Below are positions 51,766 to 60,451 of a stretch of DNA of 64,000 bases, piece by piece (within the stretch, counting starts at the first letter, position 1; every line of letters begins with the position of its first letter). Origin of the DNA: CF-46 sp963760735. GTDB taxonomy: Bacteria > Chloroflexota > Limnocylindria > Limnocylindrales > CSP1-4. The stretch spans positions 1,240,001 to 1,304,000 of the forward strand of contig CAVXEB010000004.1 in NCBI GenBank assembly GCA_963760735.1, in the 5' to 3' direction. A program made the translations under genes and the position numbers. The notes below the pieces were generated by a model that saw nothing but the letters and a program-made list of their open reading frames with translations, was not told the DNA's origin and searched no databases.

Positions 51766-54318
51766 ATGACGTCCAGCGGCTGGCTCGCGATCGGGGCCGT
51801 CGCGGCGAGCCTCGTCGGCAGGGGGATCGAGCCCTCGGCGCTCGTTCTGCTCGCCACGGCGATCGCGGTCGCCGCGGCCGGGTTTCGGGTCGGAAGCGGT
51901 GCCCGGGGTCCCGCTCGGCGGGCGGCGGTCGTGGCCTCGATCGCGATTGGAGCCCTCATGATCGCGATCCGCCTCGCCTCGACGCCGGGCCCGGTCCCGG
52001 GTGGTCCCCTGCCCGACAGCGCCGGACCCTGGACGGGCGAGGTCGTGGCGATCTCGTCGCCCCGGGACGGCCAGCAGGTGGCGACGCTGCGCCTTGTGCG
52101 CGCTGCTGCCGCCGACGGCGAGCCGCGGGCGATCCGTCCGCTGAGCGTCGCGGCGACGCTGCCGAGGTTCCCCGCCATCGCACCCGGCGACATCGTCCAC
52201 GTGTCCGGCCGCATCGCGGCACCACCCGACGGCCCATACGGAACGTACCTGGTCCGGATCGGGGTCGAGGGCACGCTGTCGTCGCGGAGCCTGTCCATCG
52301 ACGGGCGCCAGGAAGGTCCAGAGGCCCGCCTGGAGCAGGTGCGGCGCGCCGCCGGCGACGCGCTCACGGCGGCGATCCCCGAGCCGGAGGCGGGTCTGGC
52401 GGCCGGGATCGTCGTCGGCCTGCGAGATCGCGTCGACAGGGACCTCGCCGCGGCATTCACGACCGCCGGGGCCAGCCACGTCGTGGCGATCTCGGGCTGG
52501 AACATCGCGATCGTCGCGGCGACGGTCGCCGCGCTGCTCGGTCGGCTCGGTCGCCGCCGGCGGGCCGTGGTGCTCGTCGCCGCGATCGTCGGGTACGTCC
52601 TGTTCGCGGGCGCATCGCCGTCGGTCGTCCGCGCGGCCGCGATGGCCGGGGTCGTGTTGCTGGCGCGCGAGACCGGCCGCGCCGGTCGGGCGAGCGCCGC
52701 CCTCGGCTGGGCAGCATTCCTGCTCCTCGTCGCCGAACCCCTGCTGGTCGGCGACGCCGGCTTCCAGCTCTCGACGCTGGCCACCGGCGGAATCCTCGCG
52801 TGGGCGAGCTCCTGGACGGACCGGATCGGCCGCCTCGCGGACGGACGCGTCCCGCGATGGCTCGCCGAGTCGCTCGGTGTCTCGCTCGCGGCCCAGGCCG
52901 CGACGCTCCCGGTGGTGCTGACGACATTCGGCCGACTGGCCCTCGTCTCGCCGGTGGTGAACCTTGCGATCGTGCCGCTCGTGGCACCGGCGATGGCGGC
53001 CTCGCTCGTCGCGATGGTCGGTGGCGCGATCGTGATGGCGACCGGAGCACCCGTCGTCGGGATCCTGGCTGGGCTGCCGGCATGGGCCCTGCTCACGGCG
53101 ATGTGCACGGTCATCCAGGCGGCCGCGGGGCTCCCGTTCGCGAGCCTCGGCCTGGGGCCACCGTGGACGATCGTCGCCGGCTCGGCGTGCGCGCTCGCGA
53201 TCCTCGGCGCACCGTGGCTCGGGCGCCGGATTCGCAGGAGTGGTCGTCGGAACCCGTCAGCGAGGCCGGTCGCCGCACCCTCGGCGCCGGTCCGGCGACG
53301 CGCGATGGGCCGCCCGGCACGCGTCGCCCTCGTCGCCCTCGTGGCGGCCACCGCCGGTCTCGGCCTGGCCTTCGCCCATCGCGCCGACGGGACGACCCGG
53401 ATCACGGTCCTCGACGTCGGCCAGGGCGACGCGATCCTCGTCGAGGGCGGGCGAGGCGGCCGGATGCTCGTCGACGGTGGCCCGGACCCGGACCGTCTCC
53501 TGGTCGAGCTCGACCGCCGGCTCCCGCCGTGGGATCGCCGCATCGACATCCTCGTCCTGACGCATCCCCACGAGGACCACGTCGCCGGGATGCCGCTGCT
53601 CCTCGAGCGCTATCGGATCGGGCGGATCTACGAGACGGGGATGCGCGGCCCGGGACCCGGCTACCGGGCGTTCGAACGCGACCTCGCCGGCCGCGACGCT
53701 CCGCCGCGGGCGCTCCTCTCGACGGGCGCCCGGATCGCCCTCGACGACGTCCGCTTCCGGGTCCTCTGGCCCGATCCCGGGCGGGTCCCGCGCGAACCGC
53801 CGGACGCCGGGCGCGGGATCAACGACGTCTCGGTGGTGCTCCTGGGCGAGGTCGCCGGCCGGCGGTTCCTCCTGACCGGCGACGTCGAGGACGACGTCGA
53901 CCCGCTGCTCGCGAGCCGAGGCCTGCCGCCGGTCGACATCCTGAAGGTCGCCCACCACGGGAGCGCGACCGCATCGACGCCGGCGTTCCTCGATGCGGTC
54001 CGGCCGATCGTCGCGATCGTGTCGTCCGGGGCGGGAAACCCGTACGGTCACCCGGCGCGCTCGACGATCGACCGCCTCGCCTCGGGTGGCGCCAGGGTCC
54101 TGCGAACGGACACCGACGGCTCGGTCGCGGTGACGATCGATCCGACGGGCGCGATCGGCGTCACGACGACCGGCGCCAGGCGGACGGCGCGGTCCACGGA
54201 GGTCGTCGCGACGCTCGTCCGGGCGACGTCCGGTCCCCCGCTCGCTCGGGCGGCGCGAGCGACTACCCTGGTCCGCGGTCCGGTCGCGTTCGGCTGCGGG
54301 ATACCATCGACCGGATGA
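51766..54318 (+). CDS. comEC: DNA internalisation channel ComEC/Rec2
   Basis: 850 residues from ATG at 51766. N-terminal helices and a DUF4131-type OB region (EVVAISSPRDGQQVATLRLV); the competence core (about 200-480: GIVVGLRDRVDRDLAAAFTTAGASHVVAISGWNIAIVAATV, FAGASPSVVRAAAMAG, LLLVAEPLLVGDAGFQLSTLAT). The C-terminal metallo-beta-lactamase domain (about 545-830) has VLDVGQGDAILVEGG, LTHPHEDHVAGMPLLL and KVAHHGSATAS. Complete and unbroken. The stop overlaps the holA start (ATGA). With comEA it indicates a competence DNA-uptake machine; the pilus part is not in the window. Confidence 0.95.
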   Translation: MTSSGWLAIGAVAASLVGRGIEPSALVLLATAIAVAAAGFRVGSGARGPARRAAVVASIAIGALMIAIRLASTPGPVPGGPLPDSAGPWTGEVVAISSPRDGQQVATLRLVRAAAADGEPRAIRPLSVAATLPRFPAIAPGDIVHVSGRIAAPPDGPYGTYLVRIGVEGTLSSRSLSIDGRQEGPEARLEQVRRAAGDALTAAIPEPEAGLAAGIVVGLRDRVDRDLAAAFTTAGASHVVAISGWNIAIVAATVAALLGRLGRRRRAVVLVAAIVGYVLFAGASPSVVRAAAMAGVVLLARETGRAGRASAALGWAAFLLLVAEPLLVGDAGFQLSTLATGGILAWASSWTDRIGRLADGRVPRWLAESLGVSLAAQAATLPVVLTTFGRLALVSPVVNLAIVPLVAPAMAASLVAMVGGAIVMATGAPVVGILAGLPAWALLTAMCTVIQAAAGLPFASLGLGPPWTIVAGSACALAILGAPWLGRRIRRSGRRNPSARPVAAPSAPVRRRAMGRPARVALVALVAATAGLGLAFAHRADGTTRITVLDVGQGDAILVEGGRGGRMLVDGGPDPDRLLVELDRRLPPWDRRIDILVLTHPHEDHVAGMPLLLERYRIGRIYETGMRGPGPGYRAFERDLAGRDAPPRALLSTGARIALDDVRFRVLWPDPGRVPREPPDAGRGINDVSVVLLGEVAGRRFLLTGDVEDDVDPLLASRGLPPVDILKVAHHGSATASTPAFLDAVRPIVAIVSSGAGNPYGHPARSTIDRLASGGARVLRTDTDGSVAVTIDPTGAIGVTTTGARRTARSTEVVATLVRATSGPPLARAARATTLVRGPVAFGCGIPSTG

Positions 54319-55412
54319 CCGCCCCCATCCCGCTCGCCTACTTCTTCGGCGACGACGACCTCTCGCTCGATCGCGCGGTGGTGCGGTTCGCCACGAGCCT
54401 GGCCGATGGCGGCGAGCCGCTCGAGCGTTGGACGCTCCGCGGGAACCGCAACCTCGCGGCCGCCCAGATCGCCGAGCTCACCGGCCGGGTCGCGACCCCG
54501 GTCCTGTTCGGTGGCGGAACCCTCGCGGTGGTCAGCAACCCGGGGGCGCTGATGGTCCGGACCGAGGACCGCGACGCCCTCCTGGCCCTCGTTCCCCTGA
54601 CGGCCGGCGGAAACGGTCTCGCGATCGTCGACCAGACGGCCAGCGGCGCGAAGGCGCCCGGACAGTCGAAGCTCGCCGAGGCGATCCGCGGCGCCGGCGG
54701 GGTCGTCCGGGCGTTCGACGCGCCGCGCGAAGGCGCGCTTGCCGCCTGGATCGACAGCGAGGCCCGCGAGCGGGACATCCGGCTCGCGCCGGGCGCGGCG
54801 AAGGAGCTCGCGCTCCGCATCGGCGGCTTCGTCCGCGAGGGCGACGCCGAACGTCGCGATCAGACCCGCCGGGCGTCGATGGAGCTGGACAAGCTCGCCC
54901 TGTACCGGCCGGGTTCCTCCGTCACGGTTGATGACGTCGCGGCTCTCGTCGCGGAGGCCGTACCCGGGTCGGCGTGGGCGATGGCCGACGCCGTCGGCGA
55001 ACGGGACGGGCCGCGTGCGACGGCCCTGCTGGAGACGCTCTCCGAGACGATGCCGGAGCCCGTGATCGTCGTCGTGCTCCATCGTCGGATCCGCGAGCTC
55101 CTCGAGCTGATGGACCGGATGCGGACGGCGAAGAACCTGGCGGAGGCCGGCAAGGCGATGGGGATCAACTCGTCGTTCCGGGCCCAACGACTCGCCGAGC
55201 AGGCGTCGCGCTGGACGGCGGCGGAGCTGATCGCGGCGCTCGACGGGCTTCTCGAGCTCGACGCGGTCGTCAAGGGTGCCCCGGGCCGCGGCGGCGGCGA
55301 CGCGCAGCACCGGCTGGCGTTCGCCCTGTGGATCGCCGACCACGTCGGCGGCTCGGGTGTCCGACGACCCCCGGGTGTCAGCCCGAGGCGGGGAGCTCCA
55401 GCAGCTCGCTGA
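54315..55412 (+). CDS. holA: DNA polymerase III delta subunit
   Basis: 365 residues, MTAPIPLAYFFGDDDLSLDRAVVRF. The delta subunit opens the sliding clamp in the clamp loader. Family traits include LFGGGTLAVVSNPG, the RxASMELDKLALY block (RDQTRRASMELDKLALYRPGSSVTVDDVAALV), and PEPVIVVVLHRRIRELLELM-AKNLAEAGKAMGINSSFRAQRLAEQA in the C-terminal collar. Gene order comEA-comEC-holA is common in many bacteria. Coupled to comEC by a 4-nt overlap. Confidence 0.93.
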   Translation: MTAPIPLAYFFGDDDLSLDRAVVRFATSLADGGEPLERWTLRGNRNLAAAQIAELTGRVATPVLFGGGTLAVVSNPGALMVRTEDRDALLALVPLTAGGNGLAIVDQTASGAKAPGQSKLAEAIRGAGGVVRAFDAPREGALAAWIDSEARERDIRLAPGAAKELALRIGGFVREGDAERRDQTRRASMELDKLALYRPGSSVTVDDVAALVAEAVPGSAWAMADAVGERDGPRATALLETLSETMPEPVIVVVLHRRIRELLELMDRMRTAKNLAEAGKAMGINSSFRAQRLAEQASRWTAAELIAALDGLLELDAVVKGAPGRGGGDAQHRLAFALWIADHVGGSGVRRPPGVSPRRGAPAAR

Positions 55413-55432
55413 TCCGTTCGATCACGCGCACT

Positions 55433-55565
55433 GACGCGACTGCGTTCGTCGCACATGGGCGAGGCTGGCAAGGCGCCGGGGAGGACCGGAGCGAGCGCAC
55501 CTCAAGGGTGCGTGAGCGAGGACCGCAGCCGGCAACGCAGTCCAGCGTCGTTCAGGCGCGACAGC
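55433..55565 (-). repeat. Structured repeat element, family 2, copy A
   Basis: 133 nt aligning without net length change to 56007-56139. Conserved blocks (plus strand): GACGCGACT, GGCG-CAAGGCGC, GAGCGAGCG-TCAA-CGTGAGCGA, GCAACG, GCGACAGC. The central hairpin here is CGCACC-TCAA-GGGTGCG. An enclosing stem GACTGCGTT (55438-55446) with AACGCAGTC (55534-55542) closes the structure. It begins 19 nt after the stop of the minus-strand zinc-ribbon gene, so on that strand it reads as a 3' UTR element. Confidence 0.7.
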
Positions 55566-55584
55566 CGATGAAGGCGCGCCGACC

Positions 55585-55926
55585 TCAGTCGGCGGAGGAC
55601 CAGGCCTGCTCCTGGACGACCAGATCGCTCTCGATCGCGAAGACACAGCGGCCGTCGCGGAGGTCCAGCAGCTCGATCAGCTCGGGATCGATGTAGAGCT
55701 GATGACAGTCCTCGCACAGCCCACCCGGGATGCCGAAGCACAGCCGCTCCGTCCGATCCGACATCCGGAACGTGGTGTCGAACCGGGTCGTGATCAGGCG
55801 TCGGCTGCAGCCGGGACAGCGCTCTCGGAGGCGGGACATCGGTCGAGCTGTTGAGCCTCGTGGCCGGGTCGATCGGCGATCGACCACCTGCACTGGATGC
55901 TGCGGCTCGCCCGGAGATGCCGACAT
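55585..55926 (-). CDS. Zinc-ribbon protein (YgiT-like CxxC pair)
   Basis: 113 residues from ATG at 55924-55926, or 84 residues from the internal ATG at 55837-55839 (MSRLRERCPGC), where recognisable sequence begins. One CxxC is in RERCPGCSRRLITTRFDTTFRM and the second in PGGLCEDCHQLYIDPELIELLDLRDG, making a small zinc ribbon of the YgiT/DUF type. The N-terminal 30 residues are basic and low in complexity. It is framed on both sides by copies of a 133-nt structured repeat, an arrangement that may be significant. Confidence 0.7.
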   Translation of the reverse strand: MSASPGEPQHPVQVVDRRSTRPRGSTARPMSRLRERCPGCSRRLITTRFDTTFRMSDRTERLCFGIPGGLCEDCHQLYIDPELIELLDLRDGRCVFAIESDLVVQEQAWSSAD

Positions 55927-56006
55927 GACCCGACGGTACCGCCGAGAGTCCGGTACTGGGACTACGGCCGGGTCCGCCGAATGGCGGGTCGTGAATGGAA
56001 TGCGGC

Positions 56007-56139
56007 GACGCGACTTCCTTCGATCGCGCACGGGTGCGTCAGCGCAAGGCGCGACCGAGCACCGAAGCGAGCGGGCTCAAACGCCCGTGAGCGACGCGCG
56101 CAGGGCGCAACGAAGCGAGGCGTCCCCAGGTGCGACAGC
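56007..56139 (-). repeat. Structured repeat element, family 2, copy B
   Basis: 133 nt homologous to 55433-55565. The central hairpin stem is changed to CGGGC-TCAAA-C-GCCCG, again flanked by GCGAGCG and GTGAGCGA, so pairing is kept while sequence differs. It starts at the rsfS stop codon and lies directly between rsfS and the zinc-ribbon gene on the minus strand. Confidence 0.7.
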
Positions 56140-56600
56140 TATTGAACCCGGAGAATCGTCCTGGCCTCGGACCAGTGCTTCTCGAGGCTGTAGTAATCGC
56201 GCTCGGGCGGCGTGAAGACATGGACCACGACCGCGCCGAAGTCGACCAGGACCCAGTGCGACGAGGCGGTGCCCTCCCGCCCGATCGGTCGAACCTTCTC
56301 GGTACGCATGCCCTCGATGATTCCGTCGGCGATCGCGTCGAGCTGCCGTTCCGAGCCACCCGAGCAGATCACGAACGCATCCGCAAGCGTCGTCAGCCCG
56401 GTCAGGTCGAGCAGGACGATGTCCGCTGCCTTCTTGTCCTCGGCGAGCTCGACGATCCGGCGGGCCATGTCGAGCGGGGGCCGCTCGGATGCCGCGACCG
56501 CGGCTCCTGCCGGCGCCTCGCCCCGGGTGGGCAGGCCGTCGGCTCGTGGGGTGGCGGGCGTGCCTGCAGGGGTTCCGGCGGTCGGCAGCGGGTCGGTCAC
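56139..56600 (-). CDS. rsfS: Ribosomal silencing factor RsfS
   Basis: RsfS binds L14 and blocks subunit joining in starvation. 153 residues from GTG (56598-56600), which overlaps the nadD stop as GTGA. The first about 44 residues are Pro/Ala/Gly-rich. The family core begins MARRIVELAEDKKAADIVLLDLTGLTTLADAFVICSG and continues RQLDAIADGIIEGMR, SSHWVLVDFGAVVVHVFTPPERDYYSLEKHWSEA. The N-terminal extension is unusual but in frame. Third gene of obgE-nadD-rsfS. Confidence 0.93.
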   Translation of the reverse strand: MTDPLPTAGTPAGTPATPRADGLPTRGEAPAGAAVAASERPPLDMARRIVELAEDKKAADIVLLDLTGLTTLADAFVICSGGSERQLDAIADGIIEGMRTEKVRPIGREGTASSHWVLVDFGAVVVHVFTPPERDYYSLEKHWSEARTILRVQ

Positions 56601-57286
56601 GGGCGAGGAGTCTCCATCGGTTGGGGATGACGATACAGCCCATTGTCCCGGATGAGCGTCGCGACGGCCTGCGGGACGAGGCCGTCGAGCGACTCGCCGA
56701 GCGCGACCCGTCGCCGGACATCCGACGCGGAGACGTCGATCGCCGGCAGCTCCAGCACGGTCACCCGGCCCGCGGCGGCGGGCACGGCGCGCTCGACCGC
56801 GGTCAGATCCGGCGCCGGATGCCCGGCACGCGGGGCGACCGCGATCCGCGAGAGCGAGACGAGCCGGTTCGGCTCGCTCCAGGTCGACAGACCCGCGAAC
56901 GACTCGGCGGACAGGATGACCGTCAGGTCGGGCTCGCGACCGGCCGCGCGCTCGGCCGCGGCCAGCGATGCCACGGTGTCGACCGTGAACGACGGGCCCG
57001 GTCGGTCGAGCTCGAGGCGGCTCGCCTCGAGCCGCGGCTCGCCGGCGATCCCCGCCTCGACGAGCGCCAACCGGACGCCGGCCGGGCTGATCGCACGGCC
57101 GGGCTTGTGCGGGGGCACCGCGGCCGGGACGACGAGGATGCGCTCGAGACCCAGCTGGTCGCGGGCCGCCCGCGCGAGCGCGAGATGACCGTGGTGGAAC
57201 GGGTCGAACGTGCCGCCGAGGATCCCGACGGAGCCCGGGCGGATCTCGGCGGGCCGGCTCAGACCTCCCAGGGCTGGGCCTCCCAC
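56597..57286 (-). CDS. nadD: Nicotinate-nucleotide adenylyltransferase
   Basis: Adenylates nicotinate mononucleotide in NAD synthesis. About 229 residues. The nucleotidyltransferase motif is SVGILGGTFDPFHHGHLALARAA, followed by ILVVPAAVPPHKPGRAIS, GPSFTVDTVASL and ISVSxxDVRRR-type LPAIDVSASDVRRRVALGESLDGLVPQAVATLIRDNGLY. The only normal start upstream of the motif is GTG at 57284-57286, inside obgE (28-nt overlap). A CTG next to GGGAGG at 57260 is an alternative, so the exact start is unsure. Confidence 0.9.
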   Translation of the reverse strand: MGGPALGGLSRPAEIRPGSVGILGGTFDPFHHGHLALARAARDQLGLERILVVPAAVPPHKPGRAISPAGVRLALVEAGIAGEPRLEASRLELDRPGPSFTVDTVASLAAAERAAGREPDLTVILSAESFAGLSTWSEPNRLVSLSRIAVAPRAGHPAPDLTAVERAVPAAAGRVTVLELPAIDVSASDVRRRVALGESLDGLVPQAVATLIRDNGLYRHPQPMETPRP

Positions 57287-58566
57287 TCGAGCTCGGTCGA
57301 CCCGATCCGGACGAGGTCGCCGGGCCCGACGCCACGCCGCCGCAGCTCCTCGTCGATCCCCGCACGAGCGAGCGCGCGCTGGAACCGTTCGGCCGACTCC
57401 TCGATCTCGAAGTTCGTCTGCGCGGCGAGCCGCTCGATCCGCTTGCCGCGGACGCGCAGCACGCCGTCCGTGTCCATGTCGACGACGAAGCCGTCGTCGG
57501 CCGGCTCGATGCGGTGGACGACGACGCCGGCGGGCTCCGGCCGCGCACCGAGCTCGGCCGCGTCGGGCAGCAGGCCCGCGATCCGCGTTCGGAGCTCCGC
57601 CAGTCCCGTTCCGTCGATCGCCGAGATCGCGACCGCGTCCTCGTGGCCGGCCTTGCGGGCAGCCCGGAACGCCGGCCATGCCTCGACCGCGGCCGGCCGA
57701 TCCAGCTTGTTGAACACGACGAGGATCGGCTTCTCGAGCAGGCCCGGATCGTGCGCCTCGAGCTCGTCCCGGATCACATCGTGGTCCCAGCCCGGATCCC
57801 GGGACGAGCCGTCGACGATGTGAAGCAGGATCCGCGTCCGCTCCACGTGACGCAGGAACGCATGGCCGAGCCCGGCGCCGCTCGAGGCGCCCTCGATGAG
57901 GCCGGGCACGTCGGCGATCGTCGGCCGCCGCTCGTCGCCCGCGGGATCGTCCGGGTCGGCGAGATCCATGACCCCGAGATTCGGCTCGAGCGTGGTGAAC
58001 GGGTAGTCGGCGATCTTCGGACGGGCCGCGGTCAGGGCGGCGAGCAGGGTGGACTTGCCGGCGTTCGGCAGCCCGACGAGCCCGATGTCCGCGATGAGCC
58101 GGAGCTCCAGGCGCAGCCGGCGCTCCTCGCCGGGCTCGCCCTTCTGGGCGTGCTTGGGCGCCTGGTGGGTCGACGACTTGAAGTGCGTGTTGCCGAGCCC
58201 GCCGCGGCCGCCGCGCCCGACCACGGCGACCTGGCCGGTCGCCACCAGGTCCGCGAGCAGCTCGCCGGTCTCGTCGTCGAAGACCGCGGTCCCGGGTGGC
58301 ACCTCGAGGGTCAGGTCCTCGCCGGCGGCCCCGTGCCGGCGCGCCCGTTCACCGCGGCCGCCCGGAGTGGCCTTGAAGTGGTGCTTGAACCGGAAGTCGC
58401 GCAGCGTGGTCTGGCCCGCGTCGACGACCAGCCGGACCGATCCCCCGCGACCGCCGTCGCCGCCATCCGGACCTCCCCGCGGCACGTGTGCCTCGCGGCG
58501 GAAGGTGGCCGCGCCATCGCCGCCATCGCCTGCCTTGACGAAGATCGTGACGCGGTCCAGGAACAT
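57259..58566 (-). CDS. obgE: Obg-family GTPase ObgE/CgtA
   Basis: Ribosome-assembly and stress GTPase. 435 residues. Obg fold (1-158: MFLDRVTIFVKAGDGGDGAATFRREAHVPRGGPDGGDGGRGG, repeated Gly-rich loops). G domain has GLPNAGKST (G1), DYPFTTLEPNLGV (G2), ADVPGLIEGASSGAGLGHAFLRH (G3) and NKLDRP (G4). A C-terminal OCT domain follows (about 345-435, DGVLRVRGKRIERLAAQTNFEIEESAERFQRAL). ATG at 58564-58566. First gene of obgE-nadD-rsfS. Confidence 0.97.
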   Translation of the reverse strand: MFLDRVTIFVKAGDGGDGAATFRREAHVPRGGPDGGDGGRGGSVRLVVDAGQTTLRDFRFKHHFKATPGGRGERARRHGAAGEDLTLEVPPGTAVFDDETGELLADLVATGQVAVVGRGGRGGLGNTHFKSSTHQAPKHAQKGEPGEERRLRLELRLIADIGLVGLPNAGKSTLLAALTAARPKIADYPFTTLEPNLGVMDLADPDDPAGDERRPTIADVPGLIEGASSGAGLGHAFLRHVERTRILLHIVDGSSRDPGWDHDVIRDELEAHDPGLLEKPILVVFNKLDRPAAVEAWPAFRAARKAGHEDAVAISAIDGTGLAELRTRIAGLLPDAAELGARPEPAGVVVHRIEPADDGFVVDMDTDGVLRVRGKRIERLAAQTNFEIEESAERFQRALARAGIDEELRRRGVGPGDLVRIGSTELEWEAQPWEV

Positions 58567-58640
58567 CGGGCCGATTGTCGCATCCGGACCCCGCGGGACC
58601 GGCCGGGCTCATCGACAGCGCGATGAGTCGCCAGCCCGGT

Positions 58641-58676
58641 TCGCGTCGCCGGCCCTCCTCCAAGCCGGCGACGCGA
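58641..58676 (-). terminator. Long hairpin between the M23 peptidase gene and obgE
   Basis: 13-bp perfect stem TCGCGTCGCCGGC (58641-58653) with GCCGGCGACGCGA (58664-58676) and a 10-nt loop, 12 nt past the peptidase stop on the minus strand. No T-run. Probably separates the two transcription units. Confidence 0.6.
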
Positions 58677-58688
58677 CGGGCATCGGGA

Positions 58689-60020
58689 TCAGAGATAGAT
58701 GAGCGGGTTGACCCGCGTGCCGCCGTCCCAGACCGGTCCGCGCCAGACCTCGAAGTGGAGATGCGGCCCGGTGGCGTTGCCGGTCATCCCGACCCGCCCG
58801 ACCTGCTGGCCGCGTCCCACTCCCTGGCCGCGCCCGACCGTGATGGACGACATGTGGTTGTAGGTCGTGTAGAGGTTCGAACCGTGGGCGATCCAGACCT
58901 GGTAGCCGCCCCCGTTGTTCTTCCAGCCCGCGAAGATCACGGTCCCGCTGGCCGCGGCCATGACGCGCGTGCCGGGATCGGCCGCGATGTCGATCGCGTA
59001 GTGGCCGTAGTGGAAGTACTGGCTGATGTACCCGCCGGCGACGGGCCAGTGGAACCTGCCGCCCGAGTACTGGGCGGGCGGCCGGGACGAGCCGCCGCCG
59101 TGGCTCGACGAGTGGCTGCTCGGCCGGCTGGTCGACGGCGCCTTGGTCGGCTTCGGCTTCGGCTTCGGGATACCCGCGCCAAGCGCACCGGGAATCGTCA
59201 GCGTCTGACCGATCACGAGGTTCGGGTCGCCAAGGGAGTTGGCGGTGACGATCTCCGCGGGATCGACATCGAAGCGGGCAGCCAGGGTGTCGAGCGTATC
59301 GGTCGCCGTGACCTTGACGACGACGCCGCTCACGGGCGGGATCAGGATGTTCTGGCCGACGTGCAGGTCGTTCTTCGACGTCAGGTGGTTGGCCCACCAG
59401 AGGGTCATCATCGAGACCTTGAAGTGCCGCGCGATCCCGGTCAGCGTGTCGCCGGAGCGGACCTTGTACGTCCGCATCAGGGCTTTGCCGTCGGCGACCG
59501 TCGTGTCGACCGCCGCGGGCTTCACGAGCGTGCCGTCGACCGTGAACGGACCGTCGATGGTGGCGCGGTCGTCGGGCGAGAGGACCCTCGGCGTGGCCAG
59601 GTCGTCGTCGATCGAGACGTTGCCGACGACCTCGTCGCCGCGGCCCGTCACATGGTCGGTAGTGGTGCCGTCGCCCGGATCGGTGACGTCGTCCTGTTGC
59701 CCGCTGTCGGCTCCCGAGACGGCGCCCCCGAGGGCGATCCGCGGCTCGTCACCGTTGCCGGACGTGTTGCCGGTCGATCCGCCGGGCGTTGTGGCGCCGA
59801 GGTTGCTCACGGCGAGGGCCGCGGCCATGAGGCCAACCGCGGTCAGGGTGACGATGCGCTCACCCGCCAGGCGGGGACGTCCGATCGATCGAGGGGTGCC
59901 GAGGGCGTGCACGGCCGAGATGCCGCGTCGCTGGAAGGTGACGGCTGCCCCCGAACGACGAGCCTGAGTCGGTCGTAGGCGCGAGACGACGCGCCGGACG
60001 CCGACGGATGCGTTGAGCAA
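58689..60020 (-). CDS. Secreted LysM and M23-type peptidoglycan peptidase
   Basis: 443 residues from TTG at 60018-60020, with AGGAG at 6-nt spacing. A basic N-terminus leads to one membrane segment (about 52-72, ERIVTLTAVGLMAAALAVSNLG). An Asp/Gly/Thr-rich linker is followed by LysM 1 (about 180-228, TYKVRSGDTLTGIARHFKVSMMTLWWANHL), LysM 2 (about 238-280, VKVTATDTLDTLAARFDVDPAEIVTANSL) and a Pro/Lys/Ser linker. The M23 domain (about 325-443) shows YGHYAIDIAADPGTRVMAAASGTV, HGSNLYTTYNHM and GNATGPHLHFEV. The first zinc ligand site, usually HxGxD, reads HYAIDIA here. Whether it is active or an EnvC-like binder is therefore open. Confidence 0.88.
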   Translation of the reverse strand: MLNASVGVRRVVSRLRPTQARRSGAAVTFQRRGISAVHALGTPRSIGRPRLAGERIVTLTAVGLMAAALAVSNLGATTPGGSTGNTSGNGDEPRIALGGAVSGADSGQQDDVTDPGDGTTTDHVTGRGDEVVGNVSIDDDLATPRVLSPDDRATIDGPFTVDGTLVKPAAVDTTVADGKALMRTYKVRSGDTLTGIARHFKVSMMTLWWANHLTSKNDLHVGQNILIPPVSGVVVKVTATDTLDTLAARFDVDPAEIVTANSLGDPNLVIGQTLTIPGALGAGIPKPKPKPTKAPSTSRPSSHSSSHGGGSSRPPAQYSGGRFHWPVAGGYISQYFHYGHYAIDIAADPGTRVMAAASGTVIFAGWKNNGGGYQVWIAHGSNLYTTYNHMSSITVGRGQGVGRGQQVGRVGMTGNATGPHLHFEVWRGPVWDGGTRVNPLIYL

Positions 60021-60078
60021 TACGTTCTCCTGAAGGGACGGTCTCAGCTGGGGAGAGGCGCTGGGGGATGGACCGTCC
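60021..60078 (-). promoter_or_regulatory. Leader hairpin before the M23 peptidase
   Basis: In the minus-strand leader GGACGGTC (complement of 60071-60078) can pair with GACCGTCC (complement of 60036-60043), leaving only 7 nt before the AGGAG ribosome-binding site. It could affect translation of the peptidase. It does not match a riboswitch I recognise. Confidence 0.4.
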
Positions 60079-60451
60079 TGGTCGCGATGCCGAGCTGGGG
60101 TCTCTCTACGCGGCCGAGCCCACACGCAAGCGGGCTTGCGACATCGAAAGGAACTGTAACGGACGGGTAACGAAGGCGCAAACGAAGGGCTCTCGCGCCC
60201 ACGCACGCTCGGTCACTCCCCGCCTCGCCGGTTCTCGCAGACGACCACGAGGTGAGCGTTCGTCACGGAGTTCCTGTGATCCGGACGCCAGGTGGATCGG
60301 TTGGCAGACATCGGCGCTCCACCCGTGCGTGGGTGGCGGGCAGGCAGCCGTCGGCCGTTGACGTGCGGCCGGGTGGGGGTCGGATGACCGGAACCCGTGG
60401 AACGGCCGGGCTGTGGCGCCGGCTCAGCGAGGGTCGGCCGCGGCCGGGCGG
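60079..60451. other. Intergenic region between rho and the M23 peptidase
   Basis: About 370 nt with no supported gene. It contains the presumed peptidase promoter on the minus strand and a small CCACCC/GGGTGG hairpin near 60323-60340. G+C falls slightly around 60110-60180 (GAAAGGAACTGTAACGG). Confidence 0.4.

Noticed and set aside
60021..60300. c-di-AMP (ydaO) riboswitch upstream of the LysM/M23 gene
   Set aside because: Such switches often precede cell-wall hydrolases, but I could not find the conserved core; only a simple hairpin is present.
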